Part shown: positions 8,624 through 17,407 of the stretch, in pieces | Position numbering within the stretch: the first letter of the stretch is position 1 | Layout of the letters: every line of letters begins with the position of its first letter | Origin: Robiginitalea aestuariiviva | GTDB lineage: Bacteria > Bacteroidota > Bacteroidia > Flavobacteriales > Flavobacteriaceae | Length of the DNA: 64,000 bases | Direction of reading: 5' to 3' | Assembly: GCF_029537735.1 (NCBI RefSeq) | Contig: NZ_JARPUQ010000001.1 | Span: forward strand, 51,368-115,367 | Made by a program: the position numbers and the translations under genes | Notes under the pieces: generated by a model | Seen by the model: the letters and a program-made list of their open reading frames with translations, nothing else | Database searches by the model: none | What the model was told of the DNA's origin: nothing

Positions 8624-9217
8624 CTAGTTGGATTCCGCTTTTACCCGGGCCTGATCCGGGATGGTACCATTCCCGCAAATCAATTCTATGCGGGAGGTTT
8701 TCGGCAATTTATCCCCTGGGTTAACATATTTACCCTGGTGGCGGATGCGGTACACCATATCCTTGCCCAGTTCGTCTATATAACTCACTTTATCCACCTC
8801 CAGGCCCACGGCCCGCAGCATGGATTCGGCATTGCGCTGGGTTACCTGGATGATATCCGGAACGGTTACCTTTTTATAACCGGAGGGGTTAACCGTAACG
8901 TAGATTTTACGGTTCTCCTTAACGCGGGAACCGGCCGGAGGGTCCTGGTCCTTAATGGAAAAACGCGGGTATTCCGGGTCGTAGTTGGCAGAATCGACCA
9001 CCTCGTACCGCAGGCCGGCCTCTTCGATGACCTCCCGCATTTCCGGTACGGACAGCCGGGCCAGTTCGGGCACCTCCACAAACTCCCCGTGCCGGGTAGA
9101 GCTTTTGAGCCACTGCAGGGCGAACCATACCAAGAGGATGGTGGCCGCCAGCGCCAGCCCCAGCTGGATCAGGAAGGTTTTGGATCGCAAGAAATTCAGG
9201 AAGTTTCGCATGGGCAC
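8624..9217 (-). CDS. PASTA domain membrane protein
   Basis: 197 aa. A short cytoplasmic N-terminus is followed by one transmembrane helix (about residues 15-33, FLIQLGLALAATILLVWFAL). The outer part has two PASTA domains, one starting FVEVPELARLSVPEM near 42 and one at KVTVPDIIQVTQRNAE near 117, each with the usual DPPAGSRV / VNPGDKLP turn. PASTA domains bind peptidoglycan fragments or beta-lactams in kinases and penicillin-binding proteins; here there is no kinase or transpeptidase domain. It lies divergent from ddl, a peptidoglycan gene, which fits an envelope role. It forms an operon with the pseudouridine synthase. Confidence 0.88.
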   Translation of the reverse strand: MPMRNFLNFLRSKTFLIQLGLALAATILLVWFALQWLKSSTRHGEFVEVPELARLSVPEMREVIEEAGLRYEVVDSANYDPEYPRFSIKDQDPPAGSRVKENRKIYVTVNPSGYKKVTVPDIIQVTQRNAESMLRAVGLEVDKVSYIDELGKDMVYRIRHQGKYVNPGDKLPKTSRIELICGNGTIPDQARVKAESN

Positions 9218-9229
9218 CGAATTACCTTA

Positions 9230-9237
9230 CAAATATA
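9230..9237 (-). promoter_or_regulatory. -7 promoter element of the PASTA-rluD operon
   Basis: TATATTTG on the minus strand, a perfect TAnnTTTG, 12 bases before the ATG at 9217. No -33 TTG at the usual spacing. Confidence 0.6.
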
Positions 9238-9300
9238 GAAAACCCGCCGCTTTTTAATTACTTTGGCTGGGTCGAAAAGCCAAATTACCAGTATCCTGCT

Positions 9301-10287
9301 ATGGGAACTCCGAAAAATATTGCCGTCATTATGGGCGGGTATTCCAGCGAATACAACATCTCCCTGAAAAGCGGGGCAGTGGTCTGTAAATGGCTGGATC
9401 CAGAAGCCTACCGGGCCTATCCGGTTGTCATCAGGCCGGAAGCCTGGGAATTGAAAACTGAAGATGGGCAGCTGCACCCGGTGAACCGTCACGATTTTAC
9501 CGTAGACCTGCCCGAGGGCATCCTGCGGTTTGACTGCGTCTTTAACGCCATTCACGGCACCCCCGGCGAAGATGGGCTGCTGCAGGCCTATTTTGAATTG
9601 ATCGGCCTGCCGCTCACCGGCTGCGATTTCTACGCCTCGGCCCTCACCTTCAACAAAAGGGATTTGCTGAGTGTGCTGAAAGTACACCAGGTGCCCTGTG
9701 CCCGCTCCTACCACCTCGATAAGGGACAACCCATACACGCCGGCACCATTCTGGAACGAGTAGGGCTGCCCTGTTTTGTAAAAGCCAACCGCTCCGGCAG
9801 CAGTTTCGGGGTGAGCCTGGTCAAAAAGGCCGAAGAATTAGATGCGGCCCTCGAGGTCGCCTTCAAGGAAGACAATCAGGTCCTCATTGAACAGGCCCTG
9901 CAGGGGCGGGAAGTTTCCGTGGGGGTCATCCGGTACCGGGGGAAAATACAGGTGCTGCCCATTACCGAAATCTGCCCGGACAACGAATTTTTCGACTACG
10001 AGGCCAAGTACGAGGGCAAATCCCGGGAAATCACCCCGGCCCCGATCCCGGAGCACGAGACCGAGGCCGTCCGCAAACTGGCCGCGCACATATACGAAAC
10101 CCTGGGCCTTCAGGGGTACAGCCGGAGCGAATTTATCCTGGTGGACGGTATTCCCCACCTGTTGGAAGTGAACACCACCCCGGGGCTGACCGAAGCCAGC
10201 CTGCTGCCGCAACAGGCTGCAGCCGCCGGCATTCCGCTGCCCGAGCTTTTCGGCAGCGCCATTGAGGAAGCCTTGGGTAAAAAATAA
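9301..10287 (+). CDS. ddl: D-alanine--D-alanine ligase
   Basis: 328 aa. ATP-grasp enzyme that makes the D-Ala-D-Ala dipeptide for peptidoglycan in the cytoplasm. The N-terminus (NIAVIMGGYSSEYNISLKSG) has the GGxSSE substrate loop. FNAIHGTPGEDGLLQAYFE near 80-98, FVKANRSGSSFGVSLV near 160, and C-terminal FILVDGIPHLLEVNTTPGLTE with the Mg-binding Glu/Asn are in family order. The length is on the short side but complete. coaD follows 28 bp downstream on the same strand. A degenerate -7-like sequence (ATTACTTTG) lies about 45 bp upstream. Confidence 0.96.
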   Translation: MGTPKNIAVIMGGYSSEYNISLKSGAVVCKWLDPEAYRAYPVVIRPEAWELKTEDGQLHPVNRHDFTVDLPEGILRFDCVFNAIHGTPGEDGLLQAYFELIGLPLTGCDFYASALTFNKRDLLSVLKVHQVPCARSYHLDKGQPIHAGTILERVGLPCFVKANRSGSSFGVSLVKKAEELDAALEVAFKEDNQVLIEQALQGREVSVGVIRYRGKIQVLPITEICPDNEFFDYEAKYEGKSREITPAPIPEHETEAVRKLAAHIYETLGLQGYSRSEFILVDGIPHLLEVNTTPGLTEASLLPQQAAAAGIPLPELFGSAIEEALGKK

Positions 10288-10315
10288 GTACCTTAGTCCC
10301 GGTTAATGACTAAAC

Positions 10316-10777
10316 ATGAAACGCGCCATCTTTCCCGGATCCTTCGACCCTATTACCCTGGGGCATTATGACATCATCCAGCGGGGCCTCTCCCTGTTTG
10401 ATGAACTGGTGATTGCCATTGGGGAGAATGCGGAAAAGCGGTATATGTTTAGCCTGGAAGAACGTATTCGGTTTATCTCCGAGGCCTTTGCCGGGGAACC
10501 CCGCATCCGGGTAATGAGCTACACCGGCCTCACCGTGGATTTCTGCAAAAAGGTGGAAGCCGGTTTTATCCTCAGGGGCCTGCGCAACCCCGGTGATTTT
10601 GAATTTGAAAAGGCCATTGCCCATACCAACCGGAAACTTTCCGAGATCGAAACGGTCTTTTTGCTCACCGCTTCCGGCAAGTCTTACATCAGTTCCTCCA
10701 TTGTGCGGGACGTGATCCGAAACGGGGGGGATTTCACCGGGCTGGTCCCGGATACCGTCAGGGTTTCCAAATCATAA
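10316..10777 (+). CDS. coaD: Phosphopantetheine adenylyltransferase
   Basis: 153 aa, the standard size. It transfers AMP from ATP to 4'-phosphopantetheine, the penultimate step of coenzyme A synthesis. The nucleotidyltransferase signature FPGSFDPITLGHYDI (TxGH motif) is at residues 5-20; RGLRNPGDFEFE near 90 and SYISSSIVRDV (ISSTxVR type) near 125 complete the active site. The start lies 28 bp after ddl and the pair is probably one transcript, though a TACCTTAG sequence at 10289-10296 could be a weak promoter. The protein ends with a basic C-terminus and no extra domain. Confidence 0.97.
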   Translation: MKRAIFPGSFDPITLGHYDIIQRGLSLFDELVIAIGENAEKRYMFSLEERIRFISEAFAGEPRIRVMSYTGLTVDFCKKVEAGFILRGLRNPGDFEFEKAIAHTNRKLSEIETVFLLTASGKSYISSSIVRDVIRNGGDFTGLVPDTVRVSKS

Positions 10778-10901
10778 CCCAGCCCCCTTCAGGGCTTCGC
10801 ACCGCGTCAATCCCACCCCTCACAACAGCCAGAAGGGCATTCACAACATTCCTTCATCTATTGTAGGTGAACTACATACTTTAGTAGGAAATATCTTATA
10901 G

Positions 10902-12752
10902 GTGCTCAAAAGGCTAAATCACGATATCCAGAATTACCTGATCAAACAGCTGCCCAACCCGACAGCTTTTTTGAACGACAGGCTGGAAGTGGTATATGCC
11001 TCCGATTCCTGGATCGAGGCCCTGATGCTGCAAAAGGATGGAGTCATCGGCCGGGGGATCTGGGAGCTGATACCCCAGGCGCCGGAACACTGGCACGAAA
11101 TCCTGGAGAATTGCCTGAAAGGAATTTCCGGTCAAAAAGGAGTAGAACGCGTGGTTAGCCCGAACCGGGAAGAAAAATGGTTCGAGTACGAAAATAACCC
11201 CTGGTACGACGAACAGGAAAACGTGATTGGAGTCCTCATACAGATTACCGACGTAACGGGGCGCATCAAAAGCGAAATCCGGCACGAAAAGACCGAAATC
11301 CTTATGCGGGCCCAATCTGAACTGGCCCGGATTGGCAGCTGGGAATACGATGTGGTGAAAGACCAGCTGCATTGGTGCAACATGACCAAGGAAATCCACG
11401 AGGTACCCCTGGAATTCCAACCGGACCTGGAAAGCGCTATAGAATTTTACAAAGAGGGTTATTCCCGCAATACCATTTCCATGGTGGTATACCGGTCCAT
11501 AGAAACCGGGCAGCCCTGGAGCGAGAAACTGCAACTGGTGACCGCAAACGGTCGTGAAATCTGGGTCATCGCTTCCGGAAAACCCCTCTACCAAAACGGC
11601 AAATACATTGGTTTGGTAGGCACTTTTCAGGATGTAACCCATACCACCCAGTTTGAGCAGCGGATCATCGAAAGCGAAAAGCTGTTGCGGACCGTGGTGG
11701 ACAACCTGCCCCTGAACCTCTATATCAAGGACCTGGAATCCCGTAAAACCCTGGTGAACAAGTCCGAATGTGAATACCTGGGGGTGTCCGACCCCTCCGA
11801 ATTGCTGGGCAAAACGGACTTTGACCTCTTGCCCAAAAAGATGGCCCAGATCTCCCGGGACGAAGACCTGTATGTGATGAGCAACGGCAAGTCTATTATA
11901 GGGAAGGAAACCCTCTTAGAACTTCATGATGGTTCCACCACGCATTTCCTTTCCTCCAAAATCCCGCTTTTTGATGCGGAAAACCAGATTTACGGCCTAA
12001 TGGGCATTAGCCTGGATATTACCGACCTGAAACAGAAACAGGAAGAATTGAGGGAGCTGATCAACGTAACCTCCCAGCAGAACAAAAAACTGATCAACTT
12101 CACCCACATCGTTTCCCATAACCTGCGGTCGCATTCCGCTAATTTCTCCATGCTGCTGGAACTGCTTGGGGTGGAAGAAGATCCGCACGAAGCCCAGCGC
12201 ATTGTCGGGATGCTCACCAAGGCCTCCAACAACCTGATGGAAACCCTGGAAAACCTTAACGAGGTGGTAGCCATCAATACCAACACCAATATCCAAACCA
12301 GCCGGGTGGACCTCCACCATATGGCCGAAGAAGCCGAAAACAACCTGGCGGCCTACCTGGGCGCCAACCTGGCCAAAGTGGTAAATGAAATCCCCAAAGC
12401 CACCATGGTCCAGGCCGTACCTTCCTACATGGAAAATATAATTTCCAGCCTGATTACCAATGCCGTACGCTATCGCCATCCGGACCGGCTGCCGGTGATT
12501 CGCCTGTATATGGAGAAAACCAACAACCGGACGGTCCTGTGTGTGGAAGACAATGGCCTGGGCATTGACCTTGACAAGTACGGCGACAAGCTGTTTGGGA
12601 TGTACAAAACCTTCCACAACCACCCGGATGCCCGCGGTATCGGGCTTTATATCACCAAAAACCAGATCGAGGCCATGCAGGCCAGCATCCTGACGTGCAG
12701 TGAGGTCGATCAGGGAACCACCTTTAAAATATTCTTCAATGACCCCCATTGA
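10902..12752 (+). CDS. PAS-domain sensor histidine kinase
   Basis: 616 aa, cytoplasmic: no membrane segment or signal peptide. Three PAS-type domains can be followed (about residues 10-125, 130-255 and 260-385; ending IQITDVTGR, VGTFQDVTH and MGISLDITDL). A short coiled coil leads to the phosphoacceptor motif FTHIVSHNLRSHSANFS near 400, with HNLR instead of the commoner HELR. The ATPase domain has an N-box-like SSLITNAVRYRH, VEDNGLGIDL and GIGLYITKNQ. The start is GTG; no nearby ATG fits. The last 14 bp overlap a receiver gene, its likely partner. The signal sensed is unknown. Confidence 0.9.
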   Translation: MLKRLNHDIQNYLIKQLPNPTAFLNDRLEVVYASDSWIEALMLQKDGVIGRGIWELIPQAPEHWHEILENCLKGISGQKGVERVVSPNREEKWFEYENNPWYDEQENVIGVLIQITDVTGRIKSEIRHEKTEILMRAQSELARIGSWEYDVVKDQLHWCNMTKEIHEVPLEFQPDLESAIEFYKEGYSRNTISMVVYRSIETGQPWSEKLQLVTANGREIWVIASGKPLYQNGKYIGLVGTFQDVTHTTQFEQRIIESEKLLRTVVDNLPLNLYIKDLESRKTLVNKSECEYLGVSDPSELLGKTDFDLLPKKMAQISRDEDLYVMSNGKSIIGKETLLELHDGSTTHFLSSKIPLFDAENQIYGLMGISLDITDLKQKQEELRELINVTSQQNKKLINFTHIVSHNLRSHSANFSMLLELLGVEEDPHEAQRIVGMLTKASNNLMETLENLNEVVAINTNTNIQTSRVDLHHMAEEAENNLAAYLGANLAKVVNEIPKATMVQAVPSYMENIISSLITNAVRYRHPDRLPVIRLYMEKTNNRTVLCVEDNGLGIDLDKYGDKLFGMYKTFHNHPDARGIGLYITKNQIEAMQASILTCSEVDQGTTFKIFFNDPH

Positions 12753-13143
12753 TTCCATTTGCGTGATTGATGACGACCCCATTGTGGTCTTCGGCATCCG
12801 AAAGATGCTGCAGAATGCACTGCCCGAAACCTCTTTAATCGCCTTCGAAAATGGCCGGCATGCCCTGGATTACATGCAGGCGGCCCTGGACCAGGGGATA
12901 CCCCTTCCGCGGCATATTCTGCTGGATATCAATATGCCCATTATGGACGGGTGGCAATTCCTGGAAGCCTTTATTGGCCTTCCCATTCCGATGCCCATGG
13001 ACATTACCATCATTACTTCGTCCATAGACCCTTCCGATTACGGGCGTTGGGAAACCTTCCGGGCCATAACCCACCACCGCCTGGAATACAAGAATAAACC
13101 CATCCGCAAAGACGACCTTATCGCCATCGTAAGCGCGGCCTGA
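12739..13143 (+). CDS. Single-domain response regulator
   Basis: 134 aa: a lone receiver domain with no DNA-binding output. Acidic pocket IDDDP at residues 7-11, phosphoacceptor Asp in ILLDINMPIMDGWQF near 57, Ser/Thr switch in IITSSIDPSD near 95, and Lys in YKNKPI near 118. The ATG at 12739 is chosen because the sequence just before the acidic pocket begins there. It overlaps the kinase gene by 14 bp, so the two are translationally coupled and very probably a pair. Such regulators act by protein contact or in phosphorelays; the target is unknown. Confidence 0.88.
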   Translation: MTPIDSICVIDDDPIVVFGIRKMLQNALPETSLIAFENGRHALDYMQAALDQGIPLPRHILLDINMPIMDGWQFLEAFIGLPIPMPMDITIITSSIDPSDYGRWETFRAITHHRLEYKNKPIRKDDLIAIVSAA

Positions 13144-13159
13144 CCTTCAGTTTTTTAGG

Positions 13160-13167
13160 TACCTTTG
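13160..13167 (+). promoter_or_regulatory. -7 promoter element of the M14 peptidase gene
   Basis: TACCTTTG, a perfect TAnnTTTG, 24 bases before the ATG at 13192. It rules out a longer TTG-started reading that begins inside the element. Confidence 0.6.
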
Positions 13168-13191
13168 CGAAAAATCCGCAAGGCGTACGCT

Positions 13192-14937
13192 ATGAAATGG
13201 TTACCCGGCTTACTGCTGCTGACAGCCCTCTTGCTTACCAGTTGTGAACAACGGGTCGAAAGCGAGAAAGAAGAATATCCCACCCCCTTCGAAACCGGCA
13301 ACGGGAATACCAGTGCCACCTACCAGGAAGTACTGGATTTTTATATCCACCTGGCACGGGAATTCCCCCAGGTGAACCTCCAGACCCTGGGAATGACGGA
13401 CAGCCAGCACCCGCTGCACCTGGTCACCTTTAATCCCGAAGGCAACTTCAATTTTCAGCGGCTCGGGCCGGAAAAGACCGTCTTGCTGGTACTAAACGGC
13501 ATCCACCCCGGGGAACCGGACGGGATTGACGCCAGTATGATGCTGATGCGGGACCTGGCAACTGGCGCCCTGGAGGCCCCGGAAAATATAGTGGTAGCCA
13601 TGGTCCCGGTCTATAATGTAGGCGGAGCCCTGCAGCGCAACAGCGCCACCCGCGCCAACCAGAATGGCCCGGAGCAATATGGCTTCCGGGGCAATGCCCG
13701 CAACTATGACCTGAACCGGGATTTCATCAAGATGGATACGCACAATGCCCGGAGCTTTGCGGAGATCTTTCACATGGTGCAACCGGATTTTTTCCTGGAT
13801 ACCCACGTGAGTAACGGGGCGGATTACACCTATGCCCTTACCCACCTTTTTACGCAATACCAAAAGCTGGGCGGGCCACTGGGGGCCTATCAGGAAGAAG
13901 TATTGCGTCCGGCCCTGGAAGCAGCCCTGAAGGAGCGGGACTGGGATATCACCCCCTATGTAAATGTCTTTAACCGCCCTCCGGAATCGGGGTTTTCCCA
14001 GTTCATGGATTCCCCCCGTTACTCCACCGGGTATACCACCCTGTGGAACGTGCCCGGAATGATGCTGGAAACCCACATGCTGAAACCCTATTCCACCCGT
14101 GTGGAGGGGACTTATGCCGTGCTGGAAACCACGTTGCAGCTGATGGCCGAACACGGGCCCCGCCTGTCCAAACTCCGGGAAGCCTCGGCAGCCTACTGGG
14201 AAGGGGCTGCCTATTACCCCCTGGCCTGGGCCGTAGACAGCCTGCATTATCAGGAACTCCCCTTTAAAGGTTACAAAGCGCGATGGATACCCAGCAGGGT
14301 TACCGGGCAGGAGCGGCTGCAGTACGACCGGGAGCAGCCTGTAGATACCGTCCTTGCCTATTACAATAATTTCCGGGCCACGGATTCGGTTCGTATCCCC
14401 AGGGCCTACCTGATGCCCCTGCAGTGGGAAGGGATCCGGGAACGATTGGATTGGAACCACATCCAGTACAGCACCCTGGAGGCCGATACCGTTATGCAGG
14501 TTACCGCCTATCGGATTGCTAATTACCAAACCTATAACCGGCCCTACGAAGGCCATTATCCCCATTACGCGACGGCGGTATCCCCGGACACCCTGGAGGT
14601 GGCCTTTCGGGAAGGCGACCTGTATATCCCCACGGCACAACCCGGGCTCAGGTACCTGCTGGAAACCCTGGAGCCCCAGGGGGTGGATTCCTTTTTCAAC
14701 TGGAATTTCTTCGACCCCATACTGCAGCGGAAGGAGGGGTATTCGCCTTATGTGTTTGAGGATGAAGCGGCATCCCTCCTGGCAGCGGACAGCACCCTGC
14801 GCAAGGCTTTTGAGGCCCGGAAGGCTTCAGATGCGGCCTTTGCAGGCAGTGCCGGGGCTCAGTTGAACTGGATCTATATGCACAGCCCGCACTACGAGCC
14901 GGCGCATAACCGTTACCCGGTATACCGCCTGGAGTAA
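13192..14937 (+). CDS. M14 family zinc carboxypeptidase (lipoprotein)
   Basis: 581 aa. The N-terminus (WLPGLLLLTALLLTSCEQ) is a lipoprotein signal with a cleavage Cys near residue 18, so the enzyme should be anchored to a membrane. The M14 catalytic domain follows: NGIHPGEPDGIDASM near 110 gives the zinc His and Glu, RNYDLNRDFIKMDT near 180 the substrate Arg/Asn region, and FLDTHVSNGADY near 210 the second zinc His. The long C-terminal half has no named domain. It probably trims peptides outside the cytoplasm. The ATG at 13192 is chosen from the promoter position and signal peptide. Convergent with the NUDIX gene, 3 bp apart. Confidence 0.87.
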   Translation: MKWLPGLLLLTALLLTSCEQRVESEKEEYPTPFETGNGNTSATYQEVLDFYIHLAREFPQVNLQTLGMTDSQHPLHLVTFNPEGNFNFQRLGPEKTVLLVLNGIHPGEPDGIDASMMLMRDLATGALEAPENIVVAMVPVYNVGGALQRNSATRANQNGPEQYGFRGNARNYDLNRDFIKMDTHNARSFAEIFHMVQPDFFLDTHVSNGADYTYALTHLFTQYQKLGGPLGAYQEEVLRPALEAALKERDWDITPYVNVFNRPPESGFSQFMDSPRYSTGYTTLWNVPGMMLETHMLKPYSTRVEGTYAVLETTLQLMAEHGPRLSKLREASAAYWEGAAYYPLAWAVDSLHYQELPFKGYKARWIPSRVTGQERLQYDREQPVDTVLAYYNNFRATDSVRIPRAYLMPLQWEGIRERLDWNHIQYSTLEADTVMQVTAYRIANYQTYNRPYEGHYPHYATAVSPDTLEVAFREGDLYIPTAQPGLRYLLETLEPQGVDSFFNWNFFDPILQRKEGYSPYVFEDEAASLLAADSTLRKAFEARKASDAAFAGSAGAQLNWIYMHSPHYEPAHNRYPVYRLE

Positions 14938-14940
14938 GCC

Positions 14941-15537
14941 CTAAAGGGCAGGCGGTTCAAAGAGGATGCGGATGTTGATGTAAGACTGCTCCAGGGCGGC
15001 CTGGATTTTTTTGGGGCCCTTCCACTTTACCTTTTCAATGCCTTCACTCTTCTGGCCTTTCAGGGGGCCGTCGTAGGTGGTGCGCATGGCGTACCAGTGC
15101 ACCTCTTTAAGGCGGTATTTCCCGCCCCGCTTCAGTACGTGGTAGGTGGTACGGAGGAAATTTTCGATTTCAAGGCCCTGCACCCCGGTTTCTTCCTCTA
15201 CCTCGCGCAAGGCGCAGTCCTCCAGCTTTTCCTTTTTCTTGCAAACTCCTTTAGGGAGGTCCCATTTGTCGTTGCGGTAGATAAAGAGCACCTTCCCGCT
15301 GGCGTTGGTTACCACCCCTCCCGCAGCGACTATCATAGGGATTTCGGCGGTAAACTTATTGAGGATTTCCTCCAGGTTGGGGTGGTAGATATAGGCCCGC
15401 TCCAATTTCTTTTTAAAGAGGGCATCTACCGCGGATTTCACCGCCTTGCCGTTCATCTTGAAGTATTCACCTTCGCCGGCGTCCATGATTTTATCCGTTA
15501 AAATCAGCGGACGCTCATTCACAAAAACTTTATACAT
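14941..15537 (-). CDS. NUDIX hydrolase
   Basis: 198 aa. An N-terminal part of about 68 residues of unknown fold precedes the NUDIX domain. The NUDIX box is GVCKKKEKLEDCALREVEEETG near residues 98-120, with the REVEEE metal-binding helix intact. These enzymes split nucleoside diphosphates linked to another moiety; the substrate here cannot be told. The start codon is only 7 bp from the divergent pyrE start, an arrangement in which each promoter must lie inside the other gene. Convergent with the M14 gene. Confidence 0.88.
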   Translation of the reverse strand: MYKVFVNERPLILTDKIMDAGEGEYFKMNGKAVKSAVDALFKKKLERAYIYHPNLEEILNKFTAEIPMIVAAGGVVTNASGKVLFIYRNDKWDLPKGVCKKKEKLEDCALREVEEETGVQGLEIENFLRTTYHVLKRGGKYRLKEVHWYAMRTTYDGPLKGQKSEGIEKVKWKGPKKIQAALEQSYINIRILFEPPAL

Positions 15538-15544
15538 TTACGGC

Positions 15545-16186
15545 ATGGTTTTAAACGATGAAACAGCCCGTAAAACGGCGGAGCTTCTGCTACAAATAAA
15601 TGCAATAAAATTAAAACCAGAAAATCCCTTTACCTGGGCTTCCGGTTGGAAATCTCCTATTTATTGCGATAACCGGATTGTACTGTCCTACCCCCAGATC
15701 CGAAACTACATCCGCGAGCAGCTCGCCTACCAGGTAGAAGAGCTCTACGGCAAGCCGGACCTGATTGTGGGCGTGGCCACCGGAGCCATCGGCATCGGGA
15801 TGCTGGTAGCTGAAAAGCTGGGGCTCCCCTTTGCCTATGTGCGGCCGGAACCCAAATCCCATGGCCGGCAAAACCAGATTGAAGGGCATGCAGAACCCGG
15901 GCAAACGGCAGTGGTAATTGAAGATCTGATCAGTACCGGAAAAAGCAGCCTGAATGCCATAGACGCCCTGGAAGCCTTCGGGTTGAAAGTTAAGGGCATG
16001 CTCGGTATCTTTTCCTACGGTTTCCCCCTGGCAGAATCCCGATTCCTGGAGCGGGAACTGCAGGTTCACACCCTGAGCAATTACAACCATCTGATCGAAC
16101 TGGCCTCCGAAACCGGATACGTACGAGAGGCCCAACTGGAAACCCTGCGGGAATGGCGTGCCAATCCCCAAGACTGGAACCCCTGA
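15545..16186 (+). CDS. pyrE: Orotate phosphoribosyltransferase
   Basis: 213 aa. It joins orotate to PRPP to make OMP in pyrimidine synthesis. NPFTWASGWKSPIYCDNR near 25-40 is the orotate/phosphate-binding start, VGVATGAIGIGMLVA near 77 and YVRPEPKSHGRQNQIEG near 97-113 the catalytic loop, and AVVIEDLISTGKSSLNAI near 120-137 the PRPP-binding motif. The frame is open upstream across the NUDIX gene, but the ATG at 15545 gives the family N-terminus. It heads a plus-strand pair with the SRPBCC protein 1 bp downstream. The -7-like TACATTTA (15533-15540) would leave almost no leader. Confidence 0.95.
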   Translation: MVLNDETARKTAELLLQINAIKLKPENPFTWASGWKSPIYCDNRIVLSYPQIRNYIREQLAYQVEELYGKPDLIVGVATGAIGIGMLVAEKLGLPFAYVRPEPKSHGRQNQIEGHAEPGQTAVVIEDLISTGKSSLNAIDALEAFGLKVKGMLGIFSYGFPLAESRFLERELQVHTLSNYNHLIELASETGYVREAQLETLREWRANPQDWNP

Positions 16187-16187
16187 T

Positions 16188-16580
16188 ATGCACCTTGAAG
16201 CCCCAACCGCCCGGATCGAAAAATCCCGAAAAGAGGTTTATGCCTTTTTAAGCGACCTCAAAAATTTTGAACAGCTGATGCCGGAGAACATCCAGACCTT
16301 TGAGGTGCTGGATGAGGATACCTTCCGCTTTGCCCTGAAGGGCATGCCCGAAATTGTCCTGAAGCGCAAGACCCAGCAGCCGGAGTCCCAGATTGTACTG
16401 GGGGCGGCCAGCGATAAACTGCCTTTCTCCCTAACGGCAGACATACAGGAGGCTGGCCCCCAGGCCAGTGAAGTACGCCTGAGTTTTGCCGGGGATTTTA
16501 ACCCCATGATGGCCATGATGATCAAAGGGCCCATTACCAACTTTATCGGGACCCTGAGCCAGAAGCTTTCCCAGGTCTAG
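16188..16580 (+). CDS. SRPBCC (START-like) family protein
   Basis: 130 aa. The pattern EKSRKEVYAFLSDLKNFEQLMPENI is typical of polyketide-cyclase/SRPBCC proteins, which form a beta-grasp pocket around a hydrophobic ligand. A C-terminal helix (PMMAMMIKGPITNFIGTLSQKL) closes the pocket as in the family. No catalytic residue is evident. The ATG is 1 bp after the pyrE stop, so the genes are co-translated; the same order is familiar in Flavobacteriaceae, though the link with pyrimidine synthesis is not understood. Convergent with birA. Ligand unknown. Confidence 0.8.
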   Translation: MHLEAPTARIEKSRKEVYAFLSDLKNFEQLMPENIQTFEVLDEDTFRFALKGMPEIVLKRKTQQPESQIVLGAASDKLPFSLTADIQEAGPQASEVRLSFAGDFNPMMAMMIKGPITNFIGTLSQKLSQV

Positions 16581-16586
16581 CCCTTT

Positions 16587-17327
16587 TCAATAGAGCATTT
16601 CCACTTCCTTCGGGCCAAAAATTTGCAAATCCCCACCCGCGTCCTGCAATTGTAGTAATCCGTCCTGGGTTACCCCTTGAATAACGCCACGAAAAGCTTT
16701 GCCTCCGGGTAATCGGTAGCGGTGGGATTTGCCCAGCCCGAACAGGCGTTCCCGGTATCGTTTCTCCAGGGTTTCCGTACGCCGTACCCCCAGGGCCGCT
16801 ATTTCCTGCTCGATCCCGGCCACGACGGCCCGTAACAGGGGTTCCCGATCGAAGGTCCTGCCGGTGGCCAGCAGTAGGGACCCGGCCCTGGGCAGGGCCT
16901 CAAATTCGGTTTGGTTTACGTTTAAGCCAACCCCGATTACCGTGGTAGTGATGCGGCCGCCCTGGAGCAGGTTTTCGATCAGGATGCCACAAATCTTATG
17001 ACGGCCTGACAAGATGTCGTTTGGCCATTTGATGGAAAGTTGCGGGATTCCAAAGGCTTCCAGGGCCTGGCAGATGCCCAGGGAAACCGCCATATTCAAT
17101 TGAAAATGCGCCTGGGCATCCCAATTTAAACCCGATTTCAACAGGCTGAAGGTTAGGTTTTTACCTGCCTCAGATACCCAGGTTGCCCCCCGCTGCCCGC
17201 GGCCGGCTGTCTGCAGCTCCGCCCAGAGCAGGGTGCCGTTTATAACCGGCCCTTCGGCCAACAGCCGTTTTAAATGGGCATTGGTGGAATCCGTGGCACT
17301 TATTTTGATCAGTGAGAGCGGGCGCAT
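16587..17327 (-). CDS. birA: Biotin--[acetyl-CoA-carboxylase] ligase
   Basis: 246 aa. It attaches biotin to the carrier protein of acetyl-CoA carboxylase. The catalytic motif is TAGRGQRGATWVSEAGKN near 40-57 (GRGxxG biotinyl-AMP loop), followed by SIKWPNDIL near 98 and KICGILIENL near 108. It has no N-terminal DNA-binding domain, so unlike the E. coli protein it is a ligase only (group I type). A short C-terminal SH3-like part (YRLPGGKAFRGVIQGVTQDG) is present. Single gene on the minus strand, divergent from rsfS with 80 bp between starts; TACCTTTA (17356-17349) is a near-consensus -7. Confidence 0.94.
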   Translation of the reverse strand: MRPLSLIKISATDSTNAHLKRLLAEGPVINGTLLWAELQTAGRGQRGATWVSEAGKNLTFSLLKSGLNWDAQAHFQLNMAVSLGICQALEAFGIPQLSIKWPNDILSGRHKICGILIENLLQGGRITTTVIGVGLNVNQTEFEALPRAGSLLLATGRTFDREPLLRAVVAGIEQEIAALGVRRTETLEKRYRERLFGLGKSHRYRLPGGKAFRGVIQGVTQDGLLQLQDAGGDLQIFGPKEVEMLY

Positions 17328-17380
17328 TTCCGGTGATAAAGGGAATATTAAAGGTACTGCCTAAAAAAACAAAAAAATGG

Positions 17381-17388
17381 TAACTTTG
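17381..17388 (+). promoter_or_regulatory. -7 promoter element of the rsfS-ftsH operon
   Basis: TAACTTTG, a perfect TAnnTTTG, 19 bases before the rsfS ATG. No TTG at the usual -33 distance. Confidence 0.6.
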
Positions 17389-17407
17389 TATAAACTAAAT
17401 CTTTTGG

